DNA of 64,000 nt from Brevibacillus porteri. Lineage in GTDB: Bacteria > Bacillota > Bacilli > Brevibacillales > Brevibacillaceae. Below, in pieces: positions 8,225 to 16,346 of this stretch. The DNA lies in assembly GCF_003013475.1 (NCBI RefSeq), contig NZ_PXZO01000001.1, positions 310,001 to 374,000 of the forward strand, given 5' to 3'. Position numbers and translations under genes: made by a program. Under the pieces are notes generated by a model. That model was not told the origin of the DNA. It worked only from the letters and a program-made list of their open reading frames with translations, and made no database searches. Position 1 is the stretch's first letter, and each line of letters opens with the position of its first letter.

Positions 8225-8857
8225 TTGAAGGCAAAGTTTCTGAAAGAATTCTTTACGTTTCCAGATATCCTCATCATGAGCATCCTATTCCTGATTAGCT
8301 TGTCTTTCACTATTTCTGAATGGTACGTGTTGAAAACATGGGTGGCACTTGTGGCGGGGATGATTGGATATGCGGCAAGCGAATACTTGATTCATCGATT
8401 TCTCTTTCACCTCAAACCGCCTCGAAATCCATTTTTTCTCCAAATGTTAAAGCGCTTACATTATGATCATCATGCCGATCCGAACAACTTGCACCTGTTG
8501 TTCTTGCCCGTGTGGTATAGCTTGCCGCTCATTGCAGGAACCGGAGCCATTTGTTTTCTGCTTACTTCCGACTTGATTGTGACCAATACCTTTGTTACAG
8601 GCGTGATAGGATTTCTGCTATTTTATGAATGGAAGCACTATATCGCCCATCGCCCGGTTCAACCCATATCTCCATGGGGGCGCTGGATGAAAAAGCTCCA
8701 TCTATGGCATCACTTCAAAAATGAACATTATTGGTACGGTGTTACCAGCCCTGTTTTTGACGTCATGCTGGGAACTTACAAGAAAGAACAGGATGTCGAG
8801 AAAAGCTCGACGGTGAGGGATCTGGAAAGACAGTGGGACAAAGATGTTGATCTGTAA
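8225..8857 (+). CDS. Fatty acid hydroxylase / sterol desaturase family membrane protein
   Basis: This 210-residue integral membrane protein has the histidine clusters of the di-iron hydroxylase superfamily: HRFLFH near 58, HYDHH near 80, HYIAH near 140 and HLWHH near 158. About four membrane spans are visible, starting with ILIMSILFLISLSF. Such enzymes hydroxylate or desaturate lipid chains at the membrane; the substrate is not known. It starts with TTG at 8225 behind GAGGAGGGCG. It lies 25 bp after the FadR-like gene, which suggests regulation by acyl-CoA level. A terminator follows. Confidence 0.8.
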   Translation: MKAKFLKEFFTFPDILIMSILFLISLSFTISEWYVLKTWVALVAGMIGYAASEYLIHRFLFHLKPPRNPFFLQMLKRLHYDHHADPNNLHLLFLPVWYSLPLIAGTGAICFLLTSDLIVTNTFVTGVIGFLLFYEWKHYIAHRPVQPISPWGRWMKKLHLWHHFKNEHYWYGVTSPVFDVMLGTYKKEQDVEKSSTVRDLERQWDKDVDL

Positions 8858-8885
8858 ATGGCATATTTCTACCTCTTTTGCACGA

Positions 8886-8917
8886 CCATCCCTTTTTTGA
8901 GGGATGTTTTTTTCTTT
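8886..8917 (+). terminator. Terminator after the hydroxylase gene
   Basis: CATCCC pairs with GGGATG and is followed by seven T. Confidence 0.8.
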
Positions 8918-9008
8918 CTAAGTTTTAGAAGGTATCGATAAACCGCCAAAGCACTATGATATGTAGCTAGCTTCAATAGAGTTATTTTGAACATTCAAAA
9001 ACGACATG

Positions 9009-9072
9009 GTAAAGAAAGTGAAAAGAAAGGTAAAGATAATGAAAAGATTAATAGTGAGAAAATTAGTAATAT
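9009..9072 (+). promoter_or_regulatory. GTAAA-repeat promoter of binding protein 1
   Basis: GTAAAG starts at 9009 and 9030, 21 bp apart, each with TGAAA ten bases later. TAATAT at 9067-9072 lies 37 bp after the second repeat start. No -35 box is visible. The predicted leader is about 48 nt. Confidence 0.65.
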
Positions 9073-9126
9073 TTAGTCATGCCATATTCTTTTCATTCTA
9101 TCATCCAGAATAAGGGGGCATTCACA

Positions 9127-10731
9127 GTGAAGAAGAAGTACATGCTAGGATCTATTCTTGCCCTGTCTGTCTTGCTTTCCACAGTTTTGGCAGGCTGTGG
9201 TGGCAGTCAGACATCCAGTGGGACGAATTCCGCGTCCAACTCCAATCAAGCTTCGACTAGCCCCGCGTCTTCATCGGCCGCAGCGGGTGGAGGCGGTACT
9301 TTGATTATTGCGCGCTTGTCCGATGCGAATAATCTGGACCCGCATTTCAGTACCCAGATTAATTCCATGGCAGTGACGCAGCACAAGCTCTATGAAGGTC
9401 TGGTCATGATGGATCGGAATAGTGAGTACAAACCTCTTTTGGCAAAGGAATGGAAGCAAAAAGACGATTTTACCTGGGAATTTACACTGCGTGACGGTGT
9501 TACCTTCCATGACGGGGAACCCTTCAATGCGGAAGCTGTGAAAAAGACAATCGACCGTATTTTGGACAAAGACAATCCGACTCCGAAAGCAAACATGTTT
9601 GGCATGATTAAAGAAGTGAAGGTCATCGATCCATTGAAGGTAGATATTATTTTACATTATCCGTTCGCAGGGCTCTTGTCCGTACTGGCGAGTGCCGAGG
9701 GTGGCATCATCAGTCCGAAGCCGATGAAGGAATTTGGCAAAGAGTTGTCCAAGAAACCAGTAGGAACGGGGCCGTTCATCTTTGAATCATGGACGCCTGG
9801 ACAAGAAATCGTCATGGTGAAAAACGAGAAGTATTGGGGCAACCAACCGAAGCTAGAAAAAGTCGTTTTCAAGACCATTCCTGAGGATGCGACACGTGTA
9901 GCCATGGTGGAGACAGGTGAAGCTCATGTCGCAGAACAACTACCGGTCACTGAACTGGAAAGGGTACAGAACTCGCAGAGCATGTCTTTAGGCCGGTTCG
10001 AATCATTCGCAGTTGACCACATCGGGATGAACGTCAAGCAGAAGCCTTTTGACGATGTTCGCGTCCGTCAGGCCATCGCCCATGCGATCGATAAGGAAGC
10101 GATTATTAAAGGGGTTTATAACAATGTCGGAAAAGTAGCCATCTCGTCATTAGGGCCAAAAGTCATCGGCTACAGCCCAAATATTAAAACGCCGGAATAC
10201 GATTTGAACAAAGCGAAGCAATTGCTCACCGAAGCAGGCTACGCCAACGGATTCAAGGCAACTATCTATCTCAATGACAACAAGGCACGGATTAATGTGG
10301 CAGAAGTGCTGCAATCCCAGCTGAAGGGAATCGGCATCGACTTGCAGATTCAAGTGATGGAGTTCGGTGCGTACCTGGAATTGGCGGCAAAAGGTGAAGC
10401 GCAAATGTTCATTAGTGGCTGGGGCAATGCGACCGGGGATGCAGATTACAACCAGTACAACCTCTTCCACAGCACGTCAGCAGGTGTGCCAGGCAACCAT
10501 TCCTTCTATAATAATCCGAAAGTCGATGCGTTGATTGAAGCGGGTCGTAAGGAGAAAGATCCAGAGAAGCGCAAGGAAATCTACGCAGAAGCACAGCGAA
10601 TCGAGATGGAGGAGGTGCCATTGCTGCCATTCCGCAGCAGTGAAAACCTCGCGGCCATTGCGAAAAATGTACAGGGAGTGTATATCAGTCCGTCCGGGTA
10701 CATTGACGTGAGCCAAGTGACGATTCAATAG
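9127..10731 (+). CDS. Oligopeptide-type ABC substrate-binding lipoprotein 1
   Basis: This 534-residue protein belongs to the SBP_bac_5 (OppA/DppA) family. A lipoprotein signal peptide ends in LAGC with the lipidated cysteine at 24, followed by a Ser/Ala/Asn-rich linker. Family signatures include NNLDPHF near 65, the GTGPFIFESWTPG segment, and N-x-x-YWG. It would sit on the outer face of the membrane and deliver a peptide-like ligand to an ABC importer. I chose GTG 9127 because AAGGGGG precedes it and it opens the signal peptide; the frame upstream to 9079 adds non-signal residues. No permease or ATPase gene is near. It has its own terminator and a GTAAA-repeat promoter. Confidence 0.9.
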   Translation: MKKKYMLGSILALSVLLSTVLAGCGGSQTSSGTNSASNSNQASTSPASSSAAAGGGGTLIIARLSDANNLDPHFSTQINSMAVTQHKLYEGLVMMDRNSEYKPLLAKEWKQKDDFTWEFTLRDGVTFHDGEPFNAEAVKKTIDRILDKDNPTPKANMFGMIKEVKVIDPLKVDIILHYPFAGLLSVLASAEGGIISPKPMKEFGKELSKKPVGTGPFIFESWTPGQEIVMVKNEKYWGNQPKLEKVVFKTIPEDATRVAMVETGEAHVAEQLPVTELERVQNSQSMSLGRFESFAVDHIGMNVKQKPFDDVRVRQAIAHAIDKEAIIKGVYNNVGKVAISSLGPKVIGYSPNIKTPEYDLNKAKQLLTEAGYANGFKATIYLNDNKARINVAEVLQSQLKGIGIDLQIQVMEFGAYLELAAKGEAQMFISGWGNATGDADYNQYNLFHSTSAGVPGNHSFYNNPKVDALIEAGRKEKDPEKRKEIYAEAQRIEMEEVPLLPFRSSENLAAIAKNVQGVYISPSGYIDVSQVTIQ

Positions 10732-10740
10732 CAGGAGCTT

Positions 10741-10770
10741 GAGACCTTCTCAAAAGAGTGGGTCTTTTTT
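10741..10770 (+). terminator. Terminator of binding protein 1
   Basis: AGACC pairs with GGTCT around a loop that can itself pair (CTC/GAG), followed by six T. Confidence 0.65.
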
Positions 10771-10820
10771 AGTGGTTGTTCAAAAGGTCGACTTTTTGAA
10801 TACGCACTGTTCGCATAAAA

Positions 10821-10904
10821 GTAGAAAAAGTGAAAAAAAGAGTAAAGAAAGTGAAAATACAAGTAAAGAGAGTGAAAATACAATGACAGAATAGTGGGTA
10901 AAAT
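10821..10904 (+). promoter_or_regulatory. GTAAA-repeat promoter of binding protein 2 operon (three copies)
   Basis: Repeat starts are at 10821 (GTAGA), 10842 and 10863 (GTAAA), each 21 bp apart and each with TGAAA at the +10 position. TAAAAT at 10899-10904 lies exactly 36 bp after the last repeat start. No -35 consensus is present. The predicted start is near 10911, giving a leader of about 133 nt, about 80 nt longer than in the sister promoters. The excess is the hairpin block at 10948-11022. Confidence 0.65.
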
Positions 10905-10947
10905 GAAATATGCGCGAATGGTCAAAATATTCAAGTGCATCTGGCGC

Positions 10948-11022
10948 AAAAAACGGTCACGACCGTTTTTTTGACCGCAAGCGGTCACATCAACATTTAT
11001 GAAAAACGTCGAGACGTTTTTC
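10948..11022. repeat. Block of three perfect hairpins, part of a dispersed repeat
   Basis: Three inverted repeats follow each other. The first is AAAAAACGGTC/GACCGTTTTTT (10948-10971). The second is GACCGC/GCGGTC (10973-10986). The third is GAAAAACGTC/GACGTTTTTC (11001-11022). The right part, from CGGTCACATC to the end, recurs in inverted orientation at 43057-43104 with about three differences. Here it lies inside the leader of binding protein 2. Confidence 0.75.
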
Positions 11023-11043
11023 ACAAAAGAGGGGGATCACTAC

Positions 11044-12630
11044 ATGAAAAAGACGCGCTTTTTCCAGACGCTGCTTGCCATGACCGTTGCGGTTTCTACA
11101 GCGTTGGCAGGCTGCTCACAAGCACCTGAAGCAGGAGGGAGTACCAATTCTTCAGGGCAAACCAATGCTTCTGCACCAGTTGGCAAAGAAGGCGGGACAC
11201 TCGTCATCGCCCGTTTGTCTGATGCGAACAACCTTGACCCGCATTTTCTAACGCAAATCAACTCTGCTGCCATCATTCATCACAAGGTATACGAGGGTCT
11301 TGTTCGGATGGACAAAGAAAGCAAATATGTAGGTTCACTCGCTTCCGAATGGAAGCAGCTCGATGATGTGACATGGGAATTCAAGCTTCGCTCTGGTGTG
11401 ACGTTCCACGATGGCACGCCATTCAATGCGGAAGCTGTGAAAAAGACGATTGCTCGTGTCCAAGACCCGGCCGTAGGCTCTAACCGCGCCAATTTGTTTG
11501 AAGCCATCAAAGAAGTAAAGGTCGTGGATGATACAACGGTTCAATTCATCCTGCACTATCCATACGCACCACTCCTGTCCGTGCTCGCCAGTGCAGAGGG
11601 TGGCATTTTGTCACCAAAAGCGATCGAACAGTATGGGAAAGAGTTGACCAAGCATCCAACGGGAACAGGGCCTTACAAATTCGAATCATGGACACCTGGT
11701 CAAGAAGTCGTCCTGGTGAAAAATGATAGCTATTGGGGCGATAAACCGAATCTGGACAAAGTCGTCTTCAAGACTGTTCCAGAGGATACGACCAGACTCG
11801 CGATGGTCGAGACAGGAGAAGCGCATATAGCTGAGCAATTGCCAGTGACAGAAGTCGATCGGGTGAAAAATTCTCCAAGTATGGCACTTGGTCGCTACCC
11901 TGCATTCGCTAGCGATCATATCGGGATTAACAACTCGAAGAAGCCATTCGATGATGTACGCGTTCGTCAAGCGATTGCACATGCGGTCGATAAGAAAACC
12001 ATCATTCAAGGGGTCTACAACGATGTCGGGACGGTTGCTCATTCTTCCATTACCCCGTCCATGGTTGGTTACAGCCCGAATGTAAAAGACTTGCCTTACG
12101 ATCTGGAAAAATCCAAAAAGCTGTTGGCGGAAGCTGGATACGCGAACGGTTTCAAAGCAACCATTTACTTAAATGATAACAAGGCACGGATTAGCTTGGC
12201 AGAAGTGCTGCAGCAACAGCTGAAACAAATCAATATCGATTTGGAAGTGAAAGTGCTAGAGTTCGGTGCTTATATTGAAGCAGCTAACAAAGGCGAAACA
12301 GAATTGTTCCTCAGTGGTTGGGGCAATGCCACAGGAGATGCAGACTACAACCAATACAATCTGTTCCACACGAAGTCGCAAGGGGCAGCCGGTAACCACG
12401 CTTTCTACAGCAATCCGGAAGTGGACAAGCTGATCGATGAGGGCCGCAAAGAGAAAGACGAAGAAAAACGGAAGCAAATCTACGAAAAAGCACAGCAAAT
12501 CGAAATGGACGAAGTGGCAATGGTACCGTACCGCTTCTCAGAAAACCTCGCAGCGATTCAAAAAGGTGTAGAAGGAGTTTGGATCAGTCCAGCAGGACAC
12601 ATTGAGATCGACAATATATCATTGCCATAA
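11044..12630 (+). CDS. Oligopeptide-type ABC substrate-binding lipoprotein 2
   Basis: This 528-residue SBP_bac_5 protein is closely similar to the protein at 9127 over its whole length; for example both share ARLSDANNLDPHF and GWGNATGDADYNQYNLFH. The lipobox is LAGC with cysteine 24. ATG 11044 follows GAGGGGGATCACTAC; a longer frame from 10999 begins in the hairpin repeat and is not a signal sequence. It likely starts an operon with binding protein 3 (99 bp downstream) and amidohydrolase 2, since only an RNA hairpin without a T-tract separates the first two. The ligand is unknown. Confidence 0.9.
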   Translation: MKKTRFFQTLLAMTVAVSTALAGCSQAPEAGGSTNSSGQTNASAPVGKEGGTLVIARLSDANNLDPHFLTQINSAAIIHHKVYEGLVRMDKESKYVGSLASEWKQLDDVTWEFKLRSGVTFHDGTPFNAEAVKKTIARVQDPAVGSNRANLFEAIKEVKVVDDTTVQFILHYPYAPLLSVLASAEGGILSPKAIEQYGKELTKHPTGTGPYKFESWTPGQEVVLVKNDSYWGDKPNLDKVVFKTVPEDTTRLAMVETGEAHIAEQLPVTEVDRVKNSPSMALGRYPAFASDHIGINNSKKPFDDVRVRQAIAHAVDKKTIIQGVYNDVGTVAHSSITPSMVGYSPNVKDLPYDLEKSKKLLAEAGYANGFKATIYLNDNKARISLAEVLQQQLKQINIDLEVKVLEFGAYIEAANKGETELFLSGWGNATGDADYNQYNLFHTKSQGAAGNHAFYSNPEVDKLIDEGRKEKDEEKRKQIYEKAQQIEMDEVAMVPYRFSENLAAIQKGVEGVWISPAGHIEIDNISLP

Positions 12631-12653
12631 TTTTCAGCAAAAAATTCTTTATG

Positions 12654-12693
12654 ATCAGCATAGCTTCGCCCACTGGGAACGAGCTATGCTGAT
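12654..12693 (+). other. Intercistronic hairpin
   Basis: ATCAGCATAGCT pairs perfectly with AGCTATGCTGAT, a 12-bp stem. No T-run follows, so it is more likely an mRNA processing or stability element between binding proteins 2 and 3 than a full terminator. Confidence 0.6.
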
Positions 12694-12729
12694 TGATTAT
12701 ACAAAGAAGAAGTAAATGGGGGCGAGTCT

Positions 12730-14301
12730 ATGAAAAAACAGAAGATGCTAGGTTCAATGCTGGCAAGTATCCTGAGCGTTGGCCTCATGCTTACAGGCTG
12801 TTCATCGGGTACAGAGCAAGGTGCGGCAGGAACTCCGACTGCGAAGGAAGCTCCGGCAACAGATCAGACGCTGGTGATTGCACACCAGTCAGACGCAAAC
12901 AATCTAGACCCGCACTTTATTTCAGCGATCAATGCAGCGAGTGTGGTCCATCATAAAGTGTACGAAGGCCTCGTCCAGCGAGATGATAACATGGCATTCA
13001 AACCGATGCTAGCCACGGAATGGAAGCAGTTGGACGATGTCACCTGGGAGTTCAAGCTGCGTCAGGGAGTTCATTTCCACGATGGTACGCCGTTTAACGC
13101 CGAGGCGGTGAAAGAAACATTCGCACGGGTCCTCGATGAAAAGGTCGCCTCTCCACGCGCGTCTCAGTTCAAGATGGTATCGGAAGTCAAGGTAGTGGAT
13201 GATTACACCGTACATTTCAAGCTAGCCTACCCGTATTCCCCATTACTGTCGATCCTCGCCAACCACGAAGGCAGTATCATTAGTCCAAAAGCAATTGAGA
13301 AATACGGCAAGGACCTGAGCAAACATCCCATCGGTACAGGGCCGTTCGTATTCGAATCGTGGACACCTGGCCAAGAGATCGTACTCGTGAAAAATGACAA
13401 CTACTGGGGAGAAAAGGTAAAATTCAAGAAGGCCGTCTTCAAAGTCGTACCAGAGGACACGACACGCGTAGCCATGGTCGAGACGGGAGAGGCGCATATC
13501 GCTGAACCATTGCCGGTGACAGAGATTGACCGTGTCAGTAATTCCCCTCATATGAGCTTGTACCGGACAGAGGGCTTGGGGACAGACTTCATCGGGTTCA
13601 ATACCAAGAAAAAACCGTTTGACGACGTCCGTGTTCGCCAGGCGATCAACTATGCGATTGAGACCGATGCGATCATCAAAGGTGTGTACAACGATGTCGG
13701 AACGAAAGCGAATTCTGCAATGAGTCCGAAGGTTCTGGGATACGATGAGGGGTTAAAGGGATACGAGTTTGATCCGAACAAGGCGAAGGCCCTGTTGAAA
13801 GAAGCAGGTTATCCGGACGGCTTCAAGACAACCTTGTGGACAGGCGATCGCAAGGAACGAATTAATGCCGCGGAAGTGATCCAGTCCCAGTTAAAGGGGA
13901 TCGGCATCGAAGTAGAGGTAAAAGTGCTTGAGTACGGAGCTTATTTAGATGCAGAAGACAACGGTGAAACAGAGCTGTTCATCAGTGGCTGGGGCAATGC
14001 CACTGGCGACGCTGACTACAACCAGTACAATCTGTTCCACTCTAGCTCTTTGGGCAAAGGCGGAAACACAACATTTTACGTGAATAAAGAAGTGGACAAG
14101 CTGATCGAAGAGGGGCGCCGCCAGCAGGAGACGGAAAAGCGCAAGCAAATCTATGCAAAGGCGTTGGAGATTGAAAAGCAAGAAGCACCAATCGTCCCAA
14201 TCCGCAATCTTGAGCATGTCGCTGCAATCAGCAAAACCATCAAAGGCTTCTGGATCAGCCCTTCTGGGTACATGATGATAAACGGCATTACGATTGAATA
14301 A
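12730..14301 (+). CDS. Oligopeptide-type ABC substrate-binding lipoprotein 3
   Basis: This 523-residue SBP_bac_5 paralogue has the lipobox LTGC (cysteine 24), the NNLDPHF and FESWTPGQEIVLVKN segments and the shared GWGNATGDADYNQYNLFH stretch. ATG 12730 follows GGGGGCGAG. It has no GTAAA-repeat promoter of its own and probably depends on the promoter at 10821. Amidohydrolase 2 starts 37 bp after its stop, which ties this uptake protein to a hydrolase in one transcript. Confidence 0.9.
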   Translation: MKKQKMLGSMLASILSVGLMLTGCSSGTEQGAAGTPTAKEAPATDQTLVIAHQSDANNLDPHFISAINAASVVHHKVYEGLVQRDDNMAFKPMLATEWKQLDDVTWEFKLRQGVHFHDGTPFNAEAVKETFARVLDEKVASPRASQFKMVSEVKVVDDYTVHFKLAYPYSPLLSILANHEGSIISPKAIEKYGKDLSKHPIGTGPFVFESWTPGQEIVLVKNDNYWGEKVKFKKAVFKVVPEDTTRVAMVETGEAHIAEPLPVTEIDRVSNSPHMSLYRTEGLGTDFIGFNTKKKPFDDVRVRQAINYAIETDAIIKGVYNDVGTKANSAMSPKVLGYDEGLKGYEFDPNKAKALLKEAGYPDGFKTTLWTGDRKERINAAEVIQSQLKGIGIEVEVKVLEYGAYLDAEDNGETELFISGWGNATGDADYNQYNLFHSSSLGKGGNTTFYVNKEVDKLIEEGRRQQETEKRKQIYAKALEIEKQEAPIVPIRNLEHVAAISKTIKGFWISPSGYMMINGITIE

Positions 14302-14337
14302 CGCAAACATTTAGATAGAAAAGGATGGAGACGGAGC

Positions 14338-15561
14338 ATGAACGAAAGCTTGTGGATCAAAAATGCGAGTCTGGAATGTGGTTATACAGAGGCGAATGGC
14401 ATTGTCACGGGAACAAAGACGGGGCGTTTTCATGTCTTGCTCACAGACGGTCGCGTGGAGAAAATCGTACCTGCTTCGTTGGATATACCTGGTGGGGTAT
14501 CTGTATGGGATGCACAAGGTCTACTGATGCTTCCTTCTTTCCGGGAAATGCACATTCATTTGGACAAAACATTTTATGGAGGTCCGTGGCAAGCTGTTCT
14601 TCCTGCTCCTAATCGTTTTTTTCGAATCGAACAAGAGCAGGAACTGTTGCCTCGGCAGCTTCCCGTCGCCCGTGAGCGTGCAGAAAAGCTGCTGGAGTTA
14701 GTGCAATCGCACGGTGCTACTCACGTGCGAACCCATTGCAACATTGACCCGGTCATTGGGCTGAAAAACCTGGAAGCCACATTGGATGCATTGGCAACTT
14801 ATCGTGAAAAACTTTCCTGGGAAATTGTCGCGTTTCCCCAACATGGTTTGCTGCGCAGTGATTCTGTTTCCCTCGTTCGCGAGGCGATGAAGCATGGAGC
14901 TGGTCTCCTCGGTGGTGTCGATCCTGCCACGTTTGACGATGATATCGAGAAATCTCTTGATACGATGATGGACATAGCGGTAGAAGCGAATGCGGATGTT
15001 GACTTGCACTTGCACGAGCCTGGACATTTGGGTGTTTATATTATGAAAAAACTGGCTGCTATGACGAAGGATGCGGGATGGCAAGGTCGAGTCACTGTCA
15101 GTCATGCTTACGGGCTAGGAGAGGTTCCGACTGCTGTGGGAGAAGAGGTTGCGGAGCTTTTTGCCGAGCAGCAAATCGCTGTCATGTCAGCTGTGCCCAT
15201 TGATATGCCGACTATCCCGATTCCATTGCTTCATGCCAAAGGCGTCCATGTTGGATTGGGCAATGACAACATCACCGATCACTGGGACCCATTTGGAACC
15301 GGAGATATGCTGCAAAAAGCAAACCGTTTGGCTGAACGGTTCCGTTGGATTGATGAGCGATCTCTATCGCGAGCACTGGGATTCGTTACAGGTGGCGTGA
15401 CTCCACTGGACCAAGTTGGGAATCAGGTTTGGCCGAAAGTCGGAGATGAGGCAAATGCGGTTTTCGTCCGTGCCAAATGCTCCGCCGAGGCTGTGGCTAG
15501 ACTATCTCCGAAGGAAGCGGTGGTTTTCTCGGGCAAGATGGTTTGGCAGAAAGATTCATAA
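14338..15561 (+). CDS. Amidohydrolase 2, cytosine deaminase (CodA)-like
   Basis: This 407-residue paralogue of the gene at 2165-3406 keeps the same residue numbering for its key sites. The HIHLDK motif gives metal ligands H72 and H74. AFPQ is near 165, HLHE at 224-227 keeps the CodA-type glutamate, SHA holds H256 and GND holds D310. The complete set of catalytic residues suggests an active deaminase or amidohydrolase on an N-containing ring or amide. ATG 14338 follows AAGGATGGAGACGGAGC. It is the last gene of the binding protein 2-3 operon and is followed by a terminator. Confidence 0.8.
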   Translation: MNESLWIKNASLECGYTEANGIVTGTKTGRFHVLLTDGRVEKIVPASLDIPGGVSVWDAQGLLMLPSFREMHIHLDKTFYGGPWQAVLPAPNRFFRIEQEQELLPRQLPVARERAEKLLELVQSHGATHVRTHCNIDPVIGLKNLEATLDALATYREKLSWEIVAFPQHGLLRSDSVSLVREAMKHGAGLLGGVDPATFDDDIEKSLDTMMDIAVEANADVDLHLHEPGHLGVYIMKKLAAMTKDAGWQGRVTVSHAYGLGEVPTAVGEEVAELFAEQQIAVMSAVPIDMPTIPIPLLHAKGVHVGLGNDNITDHWDPFGTGDMLQKANRLAERFRWIDERSLSRALGFVTGGVTPLDQVGNQVWPKVGDEANAVFVRAKCSAEAVARLSPKEAVVFSGKMVWQKDS

Positions 15562-15574
15562 GAATAGTAAGCGC

Positions 15575-15605
15575 AATCCGATCTTCTCCAGAAGGTCGGA
15601 TTTTT
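15575..15605 (+). terminator. Terminator of the binding protein 2-3 / amidohydrolase 2 operon
   Basis: AATCCGA pairs with TCGGATT, with an inner CTTC/GAAG stem, followed by T5. Confidence 0.8.
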
Positions 15606-15632
15606 CATGTTATAAAAGTGGCTGTAGTGAAG

Positions 15633-15780
15633 GAAGAAGCGCATTTCCAGTCTACGCTTCGGCGTCCGCCTCGCAAGGGGGATTGACTGCTCGCTTCGGA
15701 ATAAAAGCTGAAAACCCCCACCATTCATTCCTGCGCTGGGACGGGCTCCAGAGGCGCTTGGACTGGAAATACACTTCTTC
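15633..15780. mobile_element. MITE-like element, copy 1 (148 bp)
   Basis: The ends are 20-bp terminal inverted repeats, GAAGAAGCGCATTTCCAGTC at 15633-15652 and, read on the minus strand, the same with two changes at 15761-15780. The inner borders are also recognisable: CTACGCTTCGGCG on the left and GCTCCAGAGGCGC on the right. No coding capacity is convincing. It lies in the 785-bp gap between amidohydrolase 2 and binding protein 4. Confidence 0.65.
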
Positions 15781-15966
15781 CGGCGTAGCTTTTTAACATC
15801 TTGAAAGGCAATACAAGATGATAAAAGATTGCTTAACTAACCATAAATAATTTTAATATTAAATCCATTCATTAGAATGCTAAAAAAGGACAATCATGAA
15901 TAACCTTCAATCATTTTCTTGTTGCCCTTCATATACAGATCGGAAAATCAGTAAAAGCAACGCCAA

Positions 15967-16164
15967 AGAAGCGTGTTTCCAGTCACAGCGCCTCTGGAGC
16001 CCGACCGAGCGGAGGGATGAATGAAGGGAGCGATTTTAGCTTCAACGTGCGAATACATCATTGAGGCTACCACTTTTGAAGCGGCTCCCGTCATTCATGC
16101 CGGAGCGGACAGTCATTACCACTTGTGGGGCGTAGGCCGAAGCGAAGACTGGAAATACGCTTCT
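15967..16164. mobile_element. MITE-like element, copy 2 (198 bp, inverted)
   Basis: The terminal repeats AGAAGCGTGTTTCCAGTC (from 15967) and its near inverse (ending 16164) match those of copy 1. The inner borders GCGCCTCTGGAGC and GCCGAAGCG are those of copy 1 in reverse order, so this copy is inverted and about 50 bp longer. Between the two copies (15781-15966) I see only AT-rich DNA. Confidence 0.65.
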
Positions 16165-16227
16165 ACACCGAAGCAACGAAATAGAGTATCTTTTCATATT
16201 TTTCCATCTGCGTGAAATTAAATAAAA

Positions 16228-16290
16228 GTAAAAATATTATAAATTGATGTAAAGATGCTGAAAGGTTCGATTGAAACTCTACCGTATAAT
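16228..16290 (+). promoter_or_regulatory. GTAAA-repeat promoter of binding protein 4
   Basis: GTAAA starts at 16228 and 16249, 21 bp apart; the second has TGAAA ten bases later. TATAAT at 16285-16290 lies exactly 36 bp after the second repeat start. No -35 box is seen. The leader would be about 50 nt. Confidence 0.65.
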
Positions 16291-16346
16291 GCAAATAAGA
16301 AATACATTCAGAATTTTCGACAGTATTCTACAGGGGGTAGACACAA

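Noticed and set aside
9009..9050. The A-rich 21-bp repeats as simple low-complexity DNA
   Set aside because: The exact 21-bp period and constant distance to the -10 box in five places argue for a binding site instead.
10725..11024. A 99-codon minus-strand frame starting MKNVSTFF, similar to the start of a minus frame at 42930-43205
   Set aside because: The similarity comes from the dispersed hairpin repeat read as protein; there is no gene evidence.
15416..16215. Two small plus-strand frames (15416-15796 and 16021-16215)
   Set aside because: The first overlaps amidohydrolase 2 and runs through the MITE-like element; the second lies inside the second element. Neither has a ribosome site.
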